Shown in pieces: positions 26,176 to 34,626 of a stretch of DNA of 64,000 bases (the stretch's first letter is position 1; each line of letters begins with the position of its first letter). The position numbers were made by a program, and so were the translations under genes. The notes beneath the pieces are model-generated. The model was given only the letters and a program-made list of their open reading frames with translations, ran no database searches and was not told the origin of the DNA. The DNA lies in the NCBI GenBank assembly GCA_016793885.1, contig JAEUHE010000035.1, forward strand, positions 1 through 64,000, in the 5' to 3' direction. Source of the DNA: Verrucomicrobiales bacterium (GTDB lineage: Bacteria; Verrucomicrobiota; Verrucomicrobiia; Limisphaerales; UBA11320).

Positions 26176-28434
26176 ATGAAGCCTTCTTCGATAAGCTCCC
26201 CACCGACAACCAGCCTCTCGAACCGAGCAGCTGTCGCCCTGAACCGATCCGCCGTCCTCTTTGTGCTCGGAACACTAGCCTTGCTATGGCACGGCATACC
26301 GACAGCCGGGGCGGCCATCAGCCTGGCCTGCGCCAGGGACAATGACTTGTTCCGGACGCTCCGGGCCAGCGGGGCGTCCCCGACGCGCTACGATGACGCA
26401 GCCACGGCGGTCCGGAAGGCCCCGGTCGGCAGCGCCGTTCTGCTGCTGGCCGATAACTATCCGCGCGCGCCGCTGCAGGTAACCGAGGAGCTCTACGCGC
26501 AAGCCCGCCAGAAGCGGCTCCGCATGTTGGTGGAGTTCCCCTCGCTGATTCCGGGGATTCCTAGCACTAAGCCCCGCAAGACCGAGTGGGAACGTTTCGT
26601 CGTGAGTACGGATCAATGGGCTCCAGTGCTTCCCAAGCATCGCCTGTTGATGGCCCACGATTGCCACCTGGTTCCTGTCAGGGCGACGAACGCTTGGGTC
26701 GTCGTCGCCCGGGTTGCCGGTTACGATCAGGCCGTCTACGGCATCCCGCCACAGGCGGACCCCATCCTTTTTCCCATCGAGGACGGCTCCATCCTGATCG
26801 CCACCACAAAGCTCAGCAACTTCATTACCGGCCGGTACGCACCGACGCTGGAATGGACGGAGTTGTGGCACCGGATCCTCACCACTCTTACAAACGCGAA
26901 GATACCAAACCTTCGATGGCAACCGCTCGTCGCGGCCAGCTATGGTCCGACGGATCCGCTGCCATCACGGCTGGAGAAGGAGAGCTTCCGCCGCTCGGTG
27001 AGCTGGGTGGAGAACTCCCGTTTGCTGGTTTCTGAAGCTCGCTGGCCAGCGCTGTCCAACCTCATGATACGCGGGCTGGAACTGGGAGCGATGCCGGACT
27101 CGCCCGACCGCACCGCGGATGGGCGGCGTGGCATTCTCGAGGGGTATGGGTCGGCGATCGAGCATGACGGCGAGCAGCCTCAGCGGTTGCCGATTCGGGC
27201 TGATTGCCAGGCCGAATCGGCCATGGGATTGGCGCTCGACGGCCACCTCTATCGAAATCGTCGTCATTCCCAAATTGCATCGAACCTTCTCGATTTCCTG
27301 TACTTCACCTCCGATCTATGCGGCGGATCCCGCGGGGATCCTGAGCACCCGGCGTTTGGCCTGATCAGCTGGGGAAGCACCATGCCTACATGGATGGTTG
27401 CTAATTACGGGGACGATAACGCTCGGACGATGCTGGCCACGATTCTAACCGCGAGCGCGCTCAAGTCGAGCCGATGGGATGAGGCGCTGCTTCGCTCACT
27501 AGTAGCCAATGAGCGGACCACCGGAGAACTGGGCTTCCGGGGAGACCGGGTCGACATGGGCCCGCTCGAGGTCCACGGCTGGAGCCATTACCGAACCAGC
27601 CGGACCATCAACTACTCGCCGCATTTCGAAGCCTATAGCTGGGCCTGTTTCCTCTGGGCTTACGACCGCACCGGTGCCCGGGAGTTCCTCGATCGCACCA
27701 AGACCGCGATTCGTATGACCATGGAGGCTTTCCCGCACCAGTGGCGCTGGGATGACAATATGGAACGAGCCCACATGCTGCTGTGCTTGGCCTGGTTGGT
27801 ACGCATCGAGGACACCCCAGAGCATCGCGCGTGGCTTCGCCGCGTCAGCCTGGATCTGATCTCCGTCCAACAACCGAACGGTGCCTTGCTGGAGAGGTTC
27901 CGAGCGACGAAGGGCAGCCACTACCAGATTCCGGCCTCCAACGAGGCTTACGGAACCGGCGAGACGCCGCTGCTTCACCATCCGGGCGATCCAGTGACGG
28001 ATCAGCTTTACGTTGGAGGGTTCGCTCTCCTGGGACTACATGAGGCGGTGGCGGTTCTCCAGGACCCGGAGCTCCAGGCAGCCGAGGATCGGCTGGCGAC
28101 TTTCCTGTGTCGGATCCAGATTCGGTCCCCGAAGCTCCCTTACCTGGATGGCACGTGGTTCCGCGCTTTCGATATCCAGCGCTGGGAAGCCTGGGCTAGT
28201 TCAGGCGATGCTGGATGGGGGGCGTGGTCGATCGAAGCCGGTTGGGCGCAAGCATGGACCACCGCGGTGCTGGGACTTCGATCCATGCAGACCACGCTGT
28301 GGGACCTTTCCCGCGACACTCGGATCAAGGACTGCCTGCCACGGGTGCGGGAGCAGATGTCCAGAAACCAAGGGGGACCTTGGAAGCCCCCGACCCCCGC
28401 ACACACGGGGTCCGTGCCGCCCTCACAACCATGA
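26176..28434 (+). CDS. Exported six-hairpin glycosidase-like protein with GATase-like N-terminal domain
   Basis: The 752-residue product has an N-terminal membrane or signal segment (AVLFVLGTLALLWHGIPTAGA). Residues about 48-260 resemble a Rossmann-like or GATase-like fold (VGSAVLLLADNYPRAPL and later SILIATTKLSNFITGRYAP). Residues about 290-735 look like an (alpha/alpha)6 toroid: FEAYSWACFLWAYDRTGARE, MTMEAFPHQWRWDDNMERAH, QPNGALLERF. These are features of glycoside hydrolases or lyases, but I cannot name a family or catalytic pair. It lies 12 bases after the LuxR-type gene and overlaps the SSS symporter start by four bases (ATGA), so extracytoplasmic breakdown followed by uptake is a fair inference. 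Confidence 0.7.
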   Translation: MKPSSISSPPTTSLSNRAAVALNRSAVLFVLGTLALLWHGIPTAGAAISLACARDNDLFRTLRASGASPTRYDDAATAVRKAPVGSAVLLLADNYPRAPLQVTEELYAQARQKRLRMLVEFPSLIPGIPSTKPRKTEWERFVVSTDQWAPVLPKHRLLMAHDCHLVPVRATNAWVVVARVAGYDQAVYGIPPQADPILFPIEDGSILIATTKLSNFITGRYAPTLEWTELWHRILTTLTNAKIPNLRWQPLVAASYGPTDPLPSRLEKESFRRSVSWVENSRLLVSEARWPALSNLMIRGLELGAMPDSPDRTADGRRGILEGYGSAIEHDGEQPQRLPIRADCQAESAMGLALDGHLYRNRRHSQIASNLLDFLYFTSDLCGGSRGDPEHPAFGLISWGSTMPTWMVANYGDDNARTMLATILTASALKSSRWDEALLRSLVANERTTGELGFRGDRVDMGPLEVHGWSHYRTSRTINYSPHFEAYSWACFLWAYDRTGAREFLDRTKTAIRMTMEAFPHQWRWDDNMERAHMLLCLAWLVRIEDTPEHRAWLRRVSLDLISVQQPNGALLERFRATKGSHYQIPASNEAYGTGETPLLHHPGDPVTDQLYVGGFALLGLHEAVAVLQDPELQAAEDRLATFLCRIQIRSPKLPYLDGTWFRAFDIQRWEAWASSGDAGWGAWSIEAGWAQAWTTAVLGLRSMQTTLWDLSRDTRIKDCLPRVREQMSRNQGGPWKPPTPAHTGSVPPSQP

Positions 28435-30272
28435 GTTGGCAACAGCTCGATCTTTTCGTGGTGGTGGGTTACCTCGCGCTCATGCTGGGAATCGCACTCC
28501 GCTATCGCAAGTTCGCCAGCCAAAGCTTGGATAACTTTTTTCTCGGCGGGCGCAAGGTACGCGGGTGGATGAATGGGGTCTCCTATACCGCTGCTCTGAT
28601 CAGCCCCGATGCCGCGACGGCTTACGGTGGGCTGGCCGCAACCACCGGCATCTTCATCTGTTGGTGGTATCTGAGCCGCTTCGGCCTCGCTCTCTTTATT
28701 GGGGCCATTCTCTTCGCCGTCTTCTGGCGTCGATTGAACTTGTTTACGAGCCTGGAGTTCTACGACCACCGATTTACGCCGCGAGTCGCCAACGCCATGC
28801 GCTTATGGATAGGCCTCCGGACCTCATTGATCGCTATGCCTGCCTGGACGGGCATCACGCTGCTGGCCTCCTACAAGATTCTCCAGCCGGCACTGGACCT
28901 CACCAAAACCCAGACGCTGGCCTTGCTTCTCCCGGTGTCGTTTCTCTACGTCCTCTTCGCGGGTTATCGCGGGGTGGTGCTGTCGAACCTCATTCAAATG
29001 GCGGTGTTCTTGGTTGGCACCCTGACTTTGGCCCTGCTAACCCAAATTCACTTGGGTGGCCCAACCGCCCTGGCAGCCGCACTCGAGCAATCGGGCGCGG
29101 CGGGCGCAGGAATGCTCCGGAGCCTGCCGCCGACGGAACACGCGGTCTTCCCGATGGCCGCAGCCCTGGCCTGGCTGATCGGACAAAGTATTGGGTACGG
29201 CGGAGATGCGGCGCCGATGGGCGGCGCGATGGAAGGACAGCGTATCCTCTCGACCCGCAGTCCTCGCGAGGCAGTCACCATGTATATCGTGACAGCCATC
29301 ACCACCTTCCTGCTGCTTCTCGTGGTGACATTGCCCTGCATCAGCTCCTCGCTCCTATGGACAGACCTCGGGGCCGATCGAGAACTCGTTTATGGGCGCC
29401 TCATGAAGCTCTTGCTGCCCGCCGGTGCTATGGGGCTCATGGTCGCCGCGATGCTCGCCGCCGCCATGTCAACCATCGCCGACAACCTGAATTTTGGGAG
29501 CCAGATTCTGGTGAGCGACTTTTATCGCCGTTGGATGGTGCGGGGTGCGAGCGAGCAGCACTACCTCATCGCCGGAAAAGTGGCAATGGCCCTGGTGCTC
29601 GCCCTGGCTCTGGTGATTATGTTTCACGTCCAAATCATCTTCGAGGTTGCTGTCTTCATGCTCCAGCTGAGTGCAGCGGAGCTTCCCGCCAATTGGGCTC
29701 AATGGTGGTGGTGGCGGTTCAACGGGCCCGCGCGGTTGGCCGCCTCGTTCGGAGGCGCAGCCGTTTTCTGCCTGGTGGTGCTGGTGCCGAAGGGACTGGT
29801 CGCCCTCGGCTTCACCTGGGCAACTGCTCTTGTGCTCCCGTGGTGGTGGCAGACCTTCGCCGTCATGGGGTTGACCACGGTGCTTTGGGTGGCCGTCGCA
29901 TTGCTAACCCCACCCGATCCTCAGCAGCTGCTCCGATCGTTTCATCATCGGGCAGCGCCCTTGGGATGGTGGGGTCCATTCCAATCGGAAGGCCAAGGAC
30001 ACTTCCAATCCACCCACCCGATCATGCCACTGCTGCGAGGCGGCGGAGTGGCATTGCTGGGAGCCATCGCGACAAGTCTGCTCATCCTGGGCCTCTCCCA
30101 CGCCTGGTTCGGCCGCTTTGCGCTCTCGGGGTTGGAGCTGGCCGCCAGCGCAGTCACTTTTTGGGGGTTCCGTCGAGCAACGAACTCTTTCGTGGATGGA
30201 CTCAAACCGGGCTCATCGGAACCCGATTCAGCCTCCAGCCTACCTACTGGCCCTTCGCAACTTGAAACCTAA
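28431..30272 (+). CDS. Sodium:solute symporter (SSS family)
   Basis: The 613-residue membrane protein has the SSS pattern of about 13-14 helices: LDLFVVVGYLALMLGIALRY, LDNFFLGGRKVRGWMNGVSY then TAALISPDAATAYGG (first core helix region), and AAMLAAAMSTIADNLNFGSQ followed by ILVSDFYRRWM, a strongly conserved SSS segment. It should import a neutral sugar, polyol or organic acid with sodium. The ATG at 28431 overlaps the stop of the upstream gene (ATGA), so the earlier in-frame start at 28215 is rejected. The next gene begins seven bases after its stop. Confidence 0.92.
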   Translation: MSWQQLDLFVVVGYLALMLGIALRYRKFASQSLDNFFLGGRKVRGWMNGVSYTAALISPDAATAYGGLAATTGIFICWWYLSRFGLALFIGAILFAVFWRRLNLFTSLEFYDHRFTPRVANAMRLWIGLRTSLIAMPAWTGITLLASYKILQPALDLTKTQTLALLLPVSFLYVLFAGYRGVVLSNLIQMAVFLVGTLTLALLTQIHLGGPTALAAALEQSGAAGAGMLRSLPPTEHAVFPMAAALAWLIGQSIGYGGDAAPMGGAMEGQRILSTRSPREAVTMYIVTAITTFLLLLVVTLPCISSSLLWTDLGADRELVYGRLMKLLLPAGAMGLMVAAMLAAAMSTIADNLNFGSQILVSDFYRRWMVRGASEQHYLIAGKVAMALVLALALVIMFHVQIIFEVAVFMLQLSAAELPANWAQWWWWRFNGPARLAASFGGAAVFCLVVLVPKGLVALGFTWATALVLPWWWQTFAVMGLTTVLWVAVALLTPPDPQQLLRSFHHRAAPLGWWGPFQSEGQGHFQSTHPIMPLLRGGGVALLGAIATSLLILGLSHAWFGRFALSGLELAASAVTFWGFRRATNSFVDGLKPGSSEPDSASSLPTGPSQLET

Positions 30273-30279
30273 ACTCATT

Positions 30280-31098
30280 ATGAAACGAACCACAGCACGC
30301 AAGCGGGACCATGTCCTCTACCTCGGGGATTGGGTATTCCACGTCGGCCCGATTTTTATCGAAACACCCTTCGGGACGGAAACAAAAGACGCAGACCTGC
30401 ATTTCTACGGATCCAAACTGGTGGAAGCGATCGACCGCATCGTCGAAACGACCTCCATGGCCAATTGGGAGCTGTACCGGATGAACCCAGGAAGGCTCGA
30501 ACAAATCCTCTCTCGATCGGAAGCTCTCATCATCAGCGATGTCGAAGCCCGATGCTTCCACCTCTACCCCAGCTTTTTTGATCGGTCACGACGAGAGAAT
30601 CAGGTGGTCTCCTTCCCGGACCGCCTGGATAGTGTCCGCCACTGGATTGCCAATGGAGGTGGTCTTATGATGCTCGGAGGTTGGCTCTCCTTTACGGGCG
30701 TTCAAGGGCGCGGAGGATGGGGCCGAAGCCGACTGGCTAAGATTCTCCCAGTGAACTGCCTTCCTTATGAGGATTTGGTCGAATCGTCGGAGGGCTTTCA
30801 TGTGGAAGTGATGCAGCCCAAGCATCCGGTCGTCAAAGGCCTGCCCTGGAAATCCTTTCCCCCGATTCTTGGCTACAATGAAGTAGCAGCGACGGATGAG
30901 TCTCAGGTCCTTGTGCGGGTCAAGGAAACCGGTCATCCCTTGGTCGTGGTGGGCACCCACGGCAAAGGCAGGATTCTCACTTATATGTCGGATCCCGCGC
31001 CGCACTGGGGACTTAACTTCGAGCTCTGGGAGGGGTATGGCGCGTTCTGGCGGCAGGCTCTGACCTGGGTGAAGGCAGGGGGGAAGGGCAAGGGTTAA
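30280..31098 (+). CDS. Glutamine amidotransferase-like protein (GATase1_like/DUF1355-type)
   Basis: The 272-residue protein resembles the PF07090-type class I GATase-like family: VLYLGDWVFHVGPIFIETPF at the start, EALIISDVEARCFHL in the middle, GGGLMMLGGWLSFTGVQGRG, and PLVVVGTHGKGRILTYMSDP with HWG near the end. The family has the GATase fold but no proven glutaminase activity; no clear nucleophile-elbow Cys is visible. It lies seven bases after the symporter and one base before the ceramidase-like gene, so it belongs to the same transcript. It may process the imported compound or act as a sensor. The ATG at 30280 follows the symporter stop; a longer frame starts within that gene. Confidence 0.8.
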   Translation: MKRTTARKRDHVLYLGDWVFHVGPIFIETPFGTETKDADLHFYGSKLVEAIDRIVETTSMANWELYRMNPGRLEQILSRSEALIISDVEARCFHLYPSFFDRSRRENQVVSFPDRLDSVRHWIANGGGLMMLGGWLSFTGVQGRGGWGRSRLAKILPVNCLPYEDLVESSEGFHVEVMQPKHPVVKGLPWKSFPPILGYNEVAATDESQVLVRVKETGHPLVVVGTHGKGRILTYMSDPAPHWGLNFELWEGYGAFWRQALTWVKAGGKGKG

Positions 31099-31099
31099 G

Positions 31100-32377
31100 G
31101 TGAGCCGACAAACCCATGGCGTGGAGGTGCCGAAGCTTCGAGTAGGCACGGCCCAGCTGGACATCTCCCCCCCGCTGGAGGTGGGACTCCTGATGTCTTC
31201 GGTCGAATGCCGCTGGGCGCCCTTCGTAGGGCGTCGCGCTCCCCTACGCGCTCGAGCCCTGGTTCTGGAACAAGGGGGCCAACGCTGGGCGCTGCTCTCG
31301 CTGGACCTGCTGGGCCTGAGCAGCAAGGCCGTGGGAGGATGGGCCAAGTTCAAGCGAACAATCGGGCGGAAAGCGGGTGCCGGATGGTCATCGGATCGCT
31401 TCGTCATCACCTGCACTCACACGCACTCCGCGCCAGATTCTTTGGCTCTCAGCACGCTTTATCAGCAACGTGCCTTCAAGCAATGGATCCATAGCTTGTC
31501 GGACAAACTTGCCACGGTGTTGAGGGGCGCCTCAGCCGTCAATCGTCCCTGCACTCTCGAGTTCGCGTCGACAACCCTGCCGGGCTATTGGATGCAACGG
31601 CGTATTCCGACCGCCACGGGCATCGCTCTTTCCGATCAGTTTCAGCCAATTCCTCCCTCCTGGCTGGATCGAAAGCCGGTCGACCGAAGAGTCCGTACTC
31701 TAAGGTTTCGCGAAAGTTCCGGTGAGATCCTGGCAACCGTGGTTCATGCGGCCTGTCATCCCGTGAACGAAATGTGCCTGCCCTATATCTCCCCAGACTA
31801 TCCAGGAACCCTCTGTGACGCCTTATCGAGCGAAGACAATCATGGCTTGGTCATGTTCCTAAATGGTGCCTCGGCCGATCTCAACCCGCTGACGGTGTCC
31901 GAGGGTCGTGGAGGATCGGTTCGGCAAGGCAGCGCGCTCGCCGCCGCCGTCCGCGATTCCCTGTCCCGAGCACAAGCGATCCCCAACCGGGCCGCAAGCT
32001 GGGGACAGATGGCGAGGCTGCTTCCGACGAGAACACTGGCCGGAGCCGCCTCTCAGCGTCCGTGTCGCGCCCGGCTCAACGTATGGGCCATGGGGTCCGT
32101 AGCGCTCCTGTTCCTACCGGGCGAGATCTTCGTCGAGACCGGACGATCGATCGAAGAGCGCTCGCCCTTCGAACAGACCCTCGTTGTCAGTTATGCCGAG
32201 GACAGCGTGGGATACGTGTGCCCTCCACACGTGCTGCGCGAAGGAGGCTACGAAGCAGGGCCGGGTCGATGGGCCTACCTCGCAAAGGATGCGGAGCCTC
32301 AGCTCCGAAAGGCGGCACGCAAAATCCTGGAGCAGGCAAGCCGAGGACCCGGAGCGCGCTCGACAAGGCGCACTTGA
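31100..32377 (+). CDS. Neutral/alkaline ceramidase-like hydrolase (PF04734-type)
   Basis: The 425-residue product shows the N-terminal neutral ceramidase pattern: LRVGTAQLDISPPLEVGLL, then ARALVLEQGGQRWALLSLDL and CTHTHSAPDSL, whose His residues are typical zinc ligands. HAACHPVNE and VMFLNGASADLNPL also fit the family. Many bacterial members are not true ceramidases and sit in carbohydrate clusters, so lipid amide cleavage should not be assumed. There is no clear signal peptide, unlike most family members, which suggests a cytosolic role. The start is a GTG one base after the upstream stop, with AAGGG just before. Confidence 0.8.
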   Translation: MSRQTHGVEVPKLRVGTAQLDISPPLEVGLLMSSVECRWAPFVGRRAPLRARALVLEQGGQRWALLSLDLLGLSSKAVGGWAKFKRTIGRKAGAGWSSDRFVITCTHTHSAPDSLALSTLYQQRAFKQWIHSLSDKLATVLRGASAVNRPCTLEFASTTLPGYWMQRRIPTATGIALSDQFQPIPPSWLDRKPVDRRVRTLRFRESSGEILATVVHAACHPVNEMCLPYISPDYPGTLCDALSSEDNHGLVMFLNGASADLNPLTVSEGRGGSVRQGSALAAAVRDSLSRAQAIPNRAASWGQMARLLPTRTLAGAASQRPCRARLNVWAMGSVALLFLPGEIFVETGRSIEERSPFEQTLVVSYAEDSVGYVCPPHVLREGGYEAGPGRWAYLAKDAEPQLRKAARKILEQASRGPGARSTRRT

Positions 32378-32403
32378 ACCCCTTCCCTCCTGCCACACCC
32401 CCT

Positions 32404-32455
32404 GGGCCGAGACGGCCCACACTACATTGTAGCGTCGTCCATGCTGGACGATTCC
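32404..32455 (+). repeat. Tri-hairpin intergenic repeat, full copy
   Basis: GGGCCGAGACGGCCC (32404-32418), CTACATTGTAG and TCGTCCATGCTGGACGA follow each other exactly as at 14033. The copy lies in the 122-base gap between the ceramidase-like and TIM-barrel genes, where it could shape the mRNA end or weaken read-through. Confidence 0.85.
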
Positions 32456-32499
32456 ACTTCCCACTTGTTCTCGAGTTCGTGACCAGGGAAACTTCGGGC

Positions 32500-33318
32500 A
32501 TGCAATTCGGCATCTGCAGCGAAATCTTCCAGGGCTGGAAACTCGACGAGGCCATGCGCTTCGCCGCCCAAACGGGCTATGACGTCATCGAAATCGCCCC
32601 GTTCACTCTGGCCAAATATGTGACCGAACTGTCAGCCTCCGACCGCCAACGCATTCGGGAGGACGCCCAGAAGACAGGGATCAAGATCTCAGGAATCCAT
32701 TGGGTTCTCGCCCACACCGAGGGGCTCCACGTCAACCATCCCGATGCCGAGATCCGTTCGCGGACCGCACGATACTTTTGCGACCTCGTTGATTTCTGCG
32801 CCGATATCGGAGGCCAGAGCATGGTGATTGGCTCCCCCAAACAACGGCAGATCCTCGACGGCGTCACCCCTCAACAGGCGTGGGCCTGGGCTCGCGAAAC
32901 CTTTCGCGATGCCGTTAAGCGCGCGGAGTCGCGCGCGGTCACCCTCTGTTTCGAACCACTGGCTCCGAGCGAAACGAATTTCATCAACACTGCCGCCGAG
33001 GCCATCCGGTTTGTGAAGGAGATCCCGAGCCCGAATTTCAAAATTATCTTGGACGTGAAGGCCATGAGCTCGGAAACCAAGACGATCCCGGAGATCATTC
33101 GCGAATCAGCCAACCAGTTCGGGTATTTCCACGCCAACGATCGCAATCTCAAGGGACCCGGATTTGGTGATGTTGATTTTGTTCCGATCGCCAGCGCTCT
33201 GCGCGAGGTCGATTACCAGGGTGTAGTCTCCGTGGAAGTCTTCTCATTCGAGGAAGGCCCGGAGGTCATCGCGAAGCAGAGCCTGGCCTACCTGCACAAG
33301 TGCTTCCGACGCAGCTGA
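32500..33318 (+). CDS. Sugar phosphate isomerase/epimerase family (AP endonuclease 2-type TIM barrel)
   Basis: The 272-residue protein is a TIM barrel of the xylose-isomerase-like family: FGICSEIFQGWKLDEAMRFA, GYDVIEIAPFTLAKYVTE, LCFEPLAPSETNFINTAAEA, IILDVKAMSS, FGYFHANDRNLKGPGFGDVD and VVSVEVFSFEEGPE supply the usual metal-binding Glu, Asp, His and Glu positions. Relatives isomerise or epimerise free sugars and keto-sugars (hydroxypyruvate isomerase, tagatose or myo-inosose types). The ATG at 32500 removes the upstream frame, which is only a translation of a repeat. It closes the cluster begun by the LuxR-type gene, though a repeat separates it from its neighbour. Confidence 0.9.
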   Translation: MQFGICSEIFQGWKLDEAMRFAAQTGYDVIEIAPFTLAKYVTELSASDRQRIREDAQKTGIKISGIHWVLAHTEGLHVNHPDAEIRSRTARYFCDLVDFCADIGGQSMVIGSPKQRQILDGVTPQQAWAWARETFRDAVKRAESRAVTLCFEPLAPSETNFINTAAEAIRFVKEIPSPNFKIILDVKAMSSETKTIPEIIRESANQFGYFHANDRNLKGPGFGDVDFVPIASALREVDYQGVVSVEVFSFEEGPEVIAKQSLAYLHKCFRRS

Positions 33319-33325
33319 GCAAAGT

Positions 33326-34528
33326 TTACCCGGGGAAGCTCGCCGGGATTTGATCCGCGATGTAGCGCCCGATTTCAATCGAGGCGGTGGCGGCAGGTGA
33401 GGGAGCGTTGCAGACATGCAGTGAGTTGCGCCCCTGCACCACCAGGAAATCGTCAACCAGCTGGCCGCTCGGCAAGAGGGCCTGAGCACGAACCCCCGCC
33501 GCGCAGGGCCGCAGATCCGCGTCTTGAACCTCCGGTATCAGCTCCTGGAGGCTGCGCAAAAAGGCCGCGCGACTCCACGATCGCCACATCTCGCGACTTC
33601 CCTCCCGCCAGTGCTTGGCTGCCATCCTCCAGAACCCGCCAAACGTCAACGTGTCCGCCAGATCCCCGAAGTTGAGGTCCGTCTTGTGATAGCCTTCACG
33701 TCGAAACGCTAACACCGCGTTAGGGCCGGCGTGCACCGAGCCGTCGATCATGCGCGTGAAGTGCACCCCCAGAAATGGAAAGTCTGGGTTCGGCACTGGA
33801 TAGATGAGCCCTTTCACCAGCGACCGACGTTCCGGAACCAGCTCATAATACTCCCCGCGAAACGGCACGATCCTCGCCGGAGCACGCTCCCCGGCTCGCT
33901 CAGTGATCCGATCACTGTGAAGCCCGGCGCAATTGATGAGAAAGCGGGCATCAACAGTCGCCGATGCGGTTTCGATCCGATGCCGTCCGCCCTCGTCACG
34001 GATGCCATTGACCCCAGCCCCGAAGCAGATCTCTCCCCCCTGGGCGCGTATCAGCTCAGCATACTTTAGGCTCACCTGCCGATAGTTGACGATGCCGGTG
34101 GCGCGCACCTGGAGAGCCGCCACACAGCGCACATGCGGTTCAATCTCCCGCACCGCCTCGGGTGAAACGCGCTCGACTTCGAGTTCGTTCTGACGGCCTC
34201 GCTGGAGCAGCGCCTCGAGCCCTGGCACCTCGGTCTCGCGGGTGGCGACAATCAGCTTGCCGCAAACCTCGTGAGCAATTCCATGCTCACGGCAGAAGTG
34301 CACCATGGATTGGCTCCCCGCCCGGGCAAAGCGGGCTTTAAAGCTGCCTGGCTTGTAGTAGATACCGGAATGAATGACCCCGCTGTTGCGGCCGGTTTGA
34401 TGGAGAGCCAGGTCGGCTTCCTTTTCGAGCACGGCAACCGAGGCTTTCTGAAAACGGCGCCCAATCGACAGGGCAGTGGCCAGCCCGACAATACCGCCAC
34501 CGATCACGGCGAAATCAACACGCGTCAT
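33326..34528 (-). CDS. lhgO: L-2-hydroxyglutarate oxidase
   Basis: The 400-residue FAD enzyme has the N-terminal dinucleotide fold GGGIVG (10-15) and the LhgO signature run LALHQTGRNSGVIHSGIYYK followed by PGSFKARFARAGS. Later segments also fit the family: FLGVHFTRMIDGSVHAGPNA, RAAFLRSLQELIPE, GVRAQALL and LHVCNAPSPAATASIEIG. It oxidises L-2-hydroxyglutarate to 2-oxoglutarate, passing electrons to the quinone pool at the membrane in E. coli; the same role is likely here. Its length (about 400 residues) is normal. It converges on the TIM-barrel gene with a 7-base gap. A short hairpin lies before its start, so it may have its own promoter. Confidence 0.95.
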   Translation of the reverse strand: MTRVDFAVIGGGIVGLATALSIGRRFQKASVAVLEKEADLALHQTGRNSGVIHSGIYYKPGSFKARFARAGSQSMVHFCREHGIAHEVCGKLIVATRETEVPGLEALLQRGRQNELEVERVSPEAVREIEPHVRCVAALQVRATGIVNYRQVSLKYAELIRAQGGEICFGAGVNGIRDEGGRHRIETASATVDARFLINCAGLHSDRITERAGERAPARIVPFRGEYYELVPERRSLVKGLIYPVPNPDFPFLGVHFTRMIDGSVHAGPNAVLAFRREGYHKTDLNFGDLADTLTFGGFWRMAAKHWREGSREMWRSWSRAAFLRSLQELIPEVQDADLRPCAAGVRAQALLPSGQLVDDFLVVQGRNSLHVCNAPSPAATASIEIGRYIADQIPASFPG

Positions 34529-34536
34529 TGAGATGA

Positions 34537-34562
34537 GCCGATCCGCAGAGAAGCGGATCGGC
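34537..34562. terminator. Perfect 10-base hairpin between LRR gene and lhgO
   Basis: GCCGATCCGC and GCGGATCGGC form a perfect 10-base stem with a 6-base loop. It follows the stop of the cytochrome/LRR gene on the minus strand but lacks a T run. It could stop that transcript or act in the lhgO leader. Confidence 0.45.
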
Positions 34563-34626
34563 AGGGCACGGCCGGGGCGACCAAAGCAGGAGGAAGAGCC
34601 AGATCAGCGGCATCAGGCCGCCTCCT

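Noticed and set aside
28565-30265. 566-residue plus-strand frame inside the symporter gene
   Set aside because: It is a +1 shadow of the SSS gene with Arg/Pro-rich composition and no membrane pattern.
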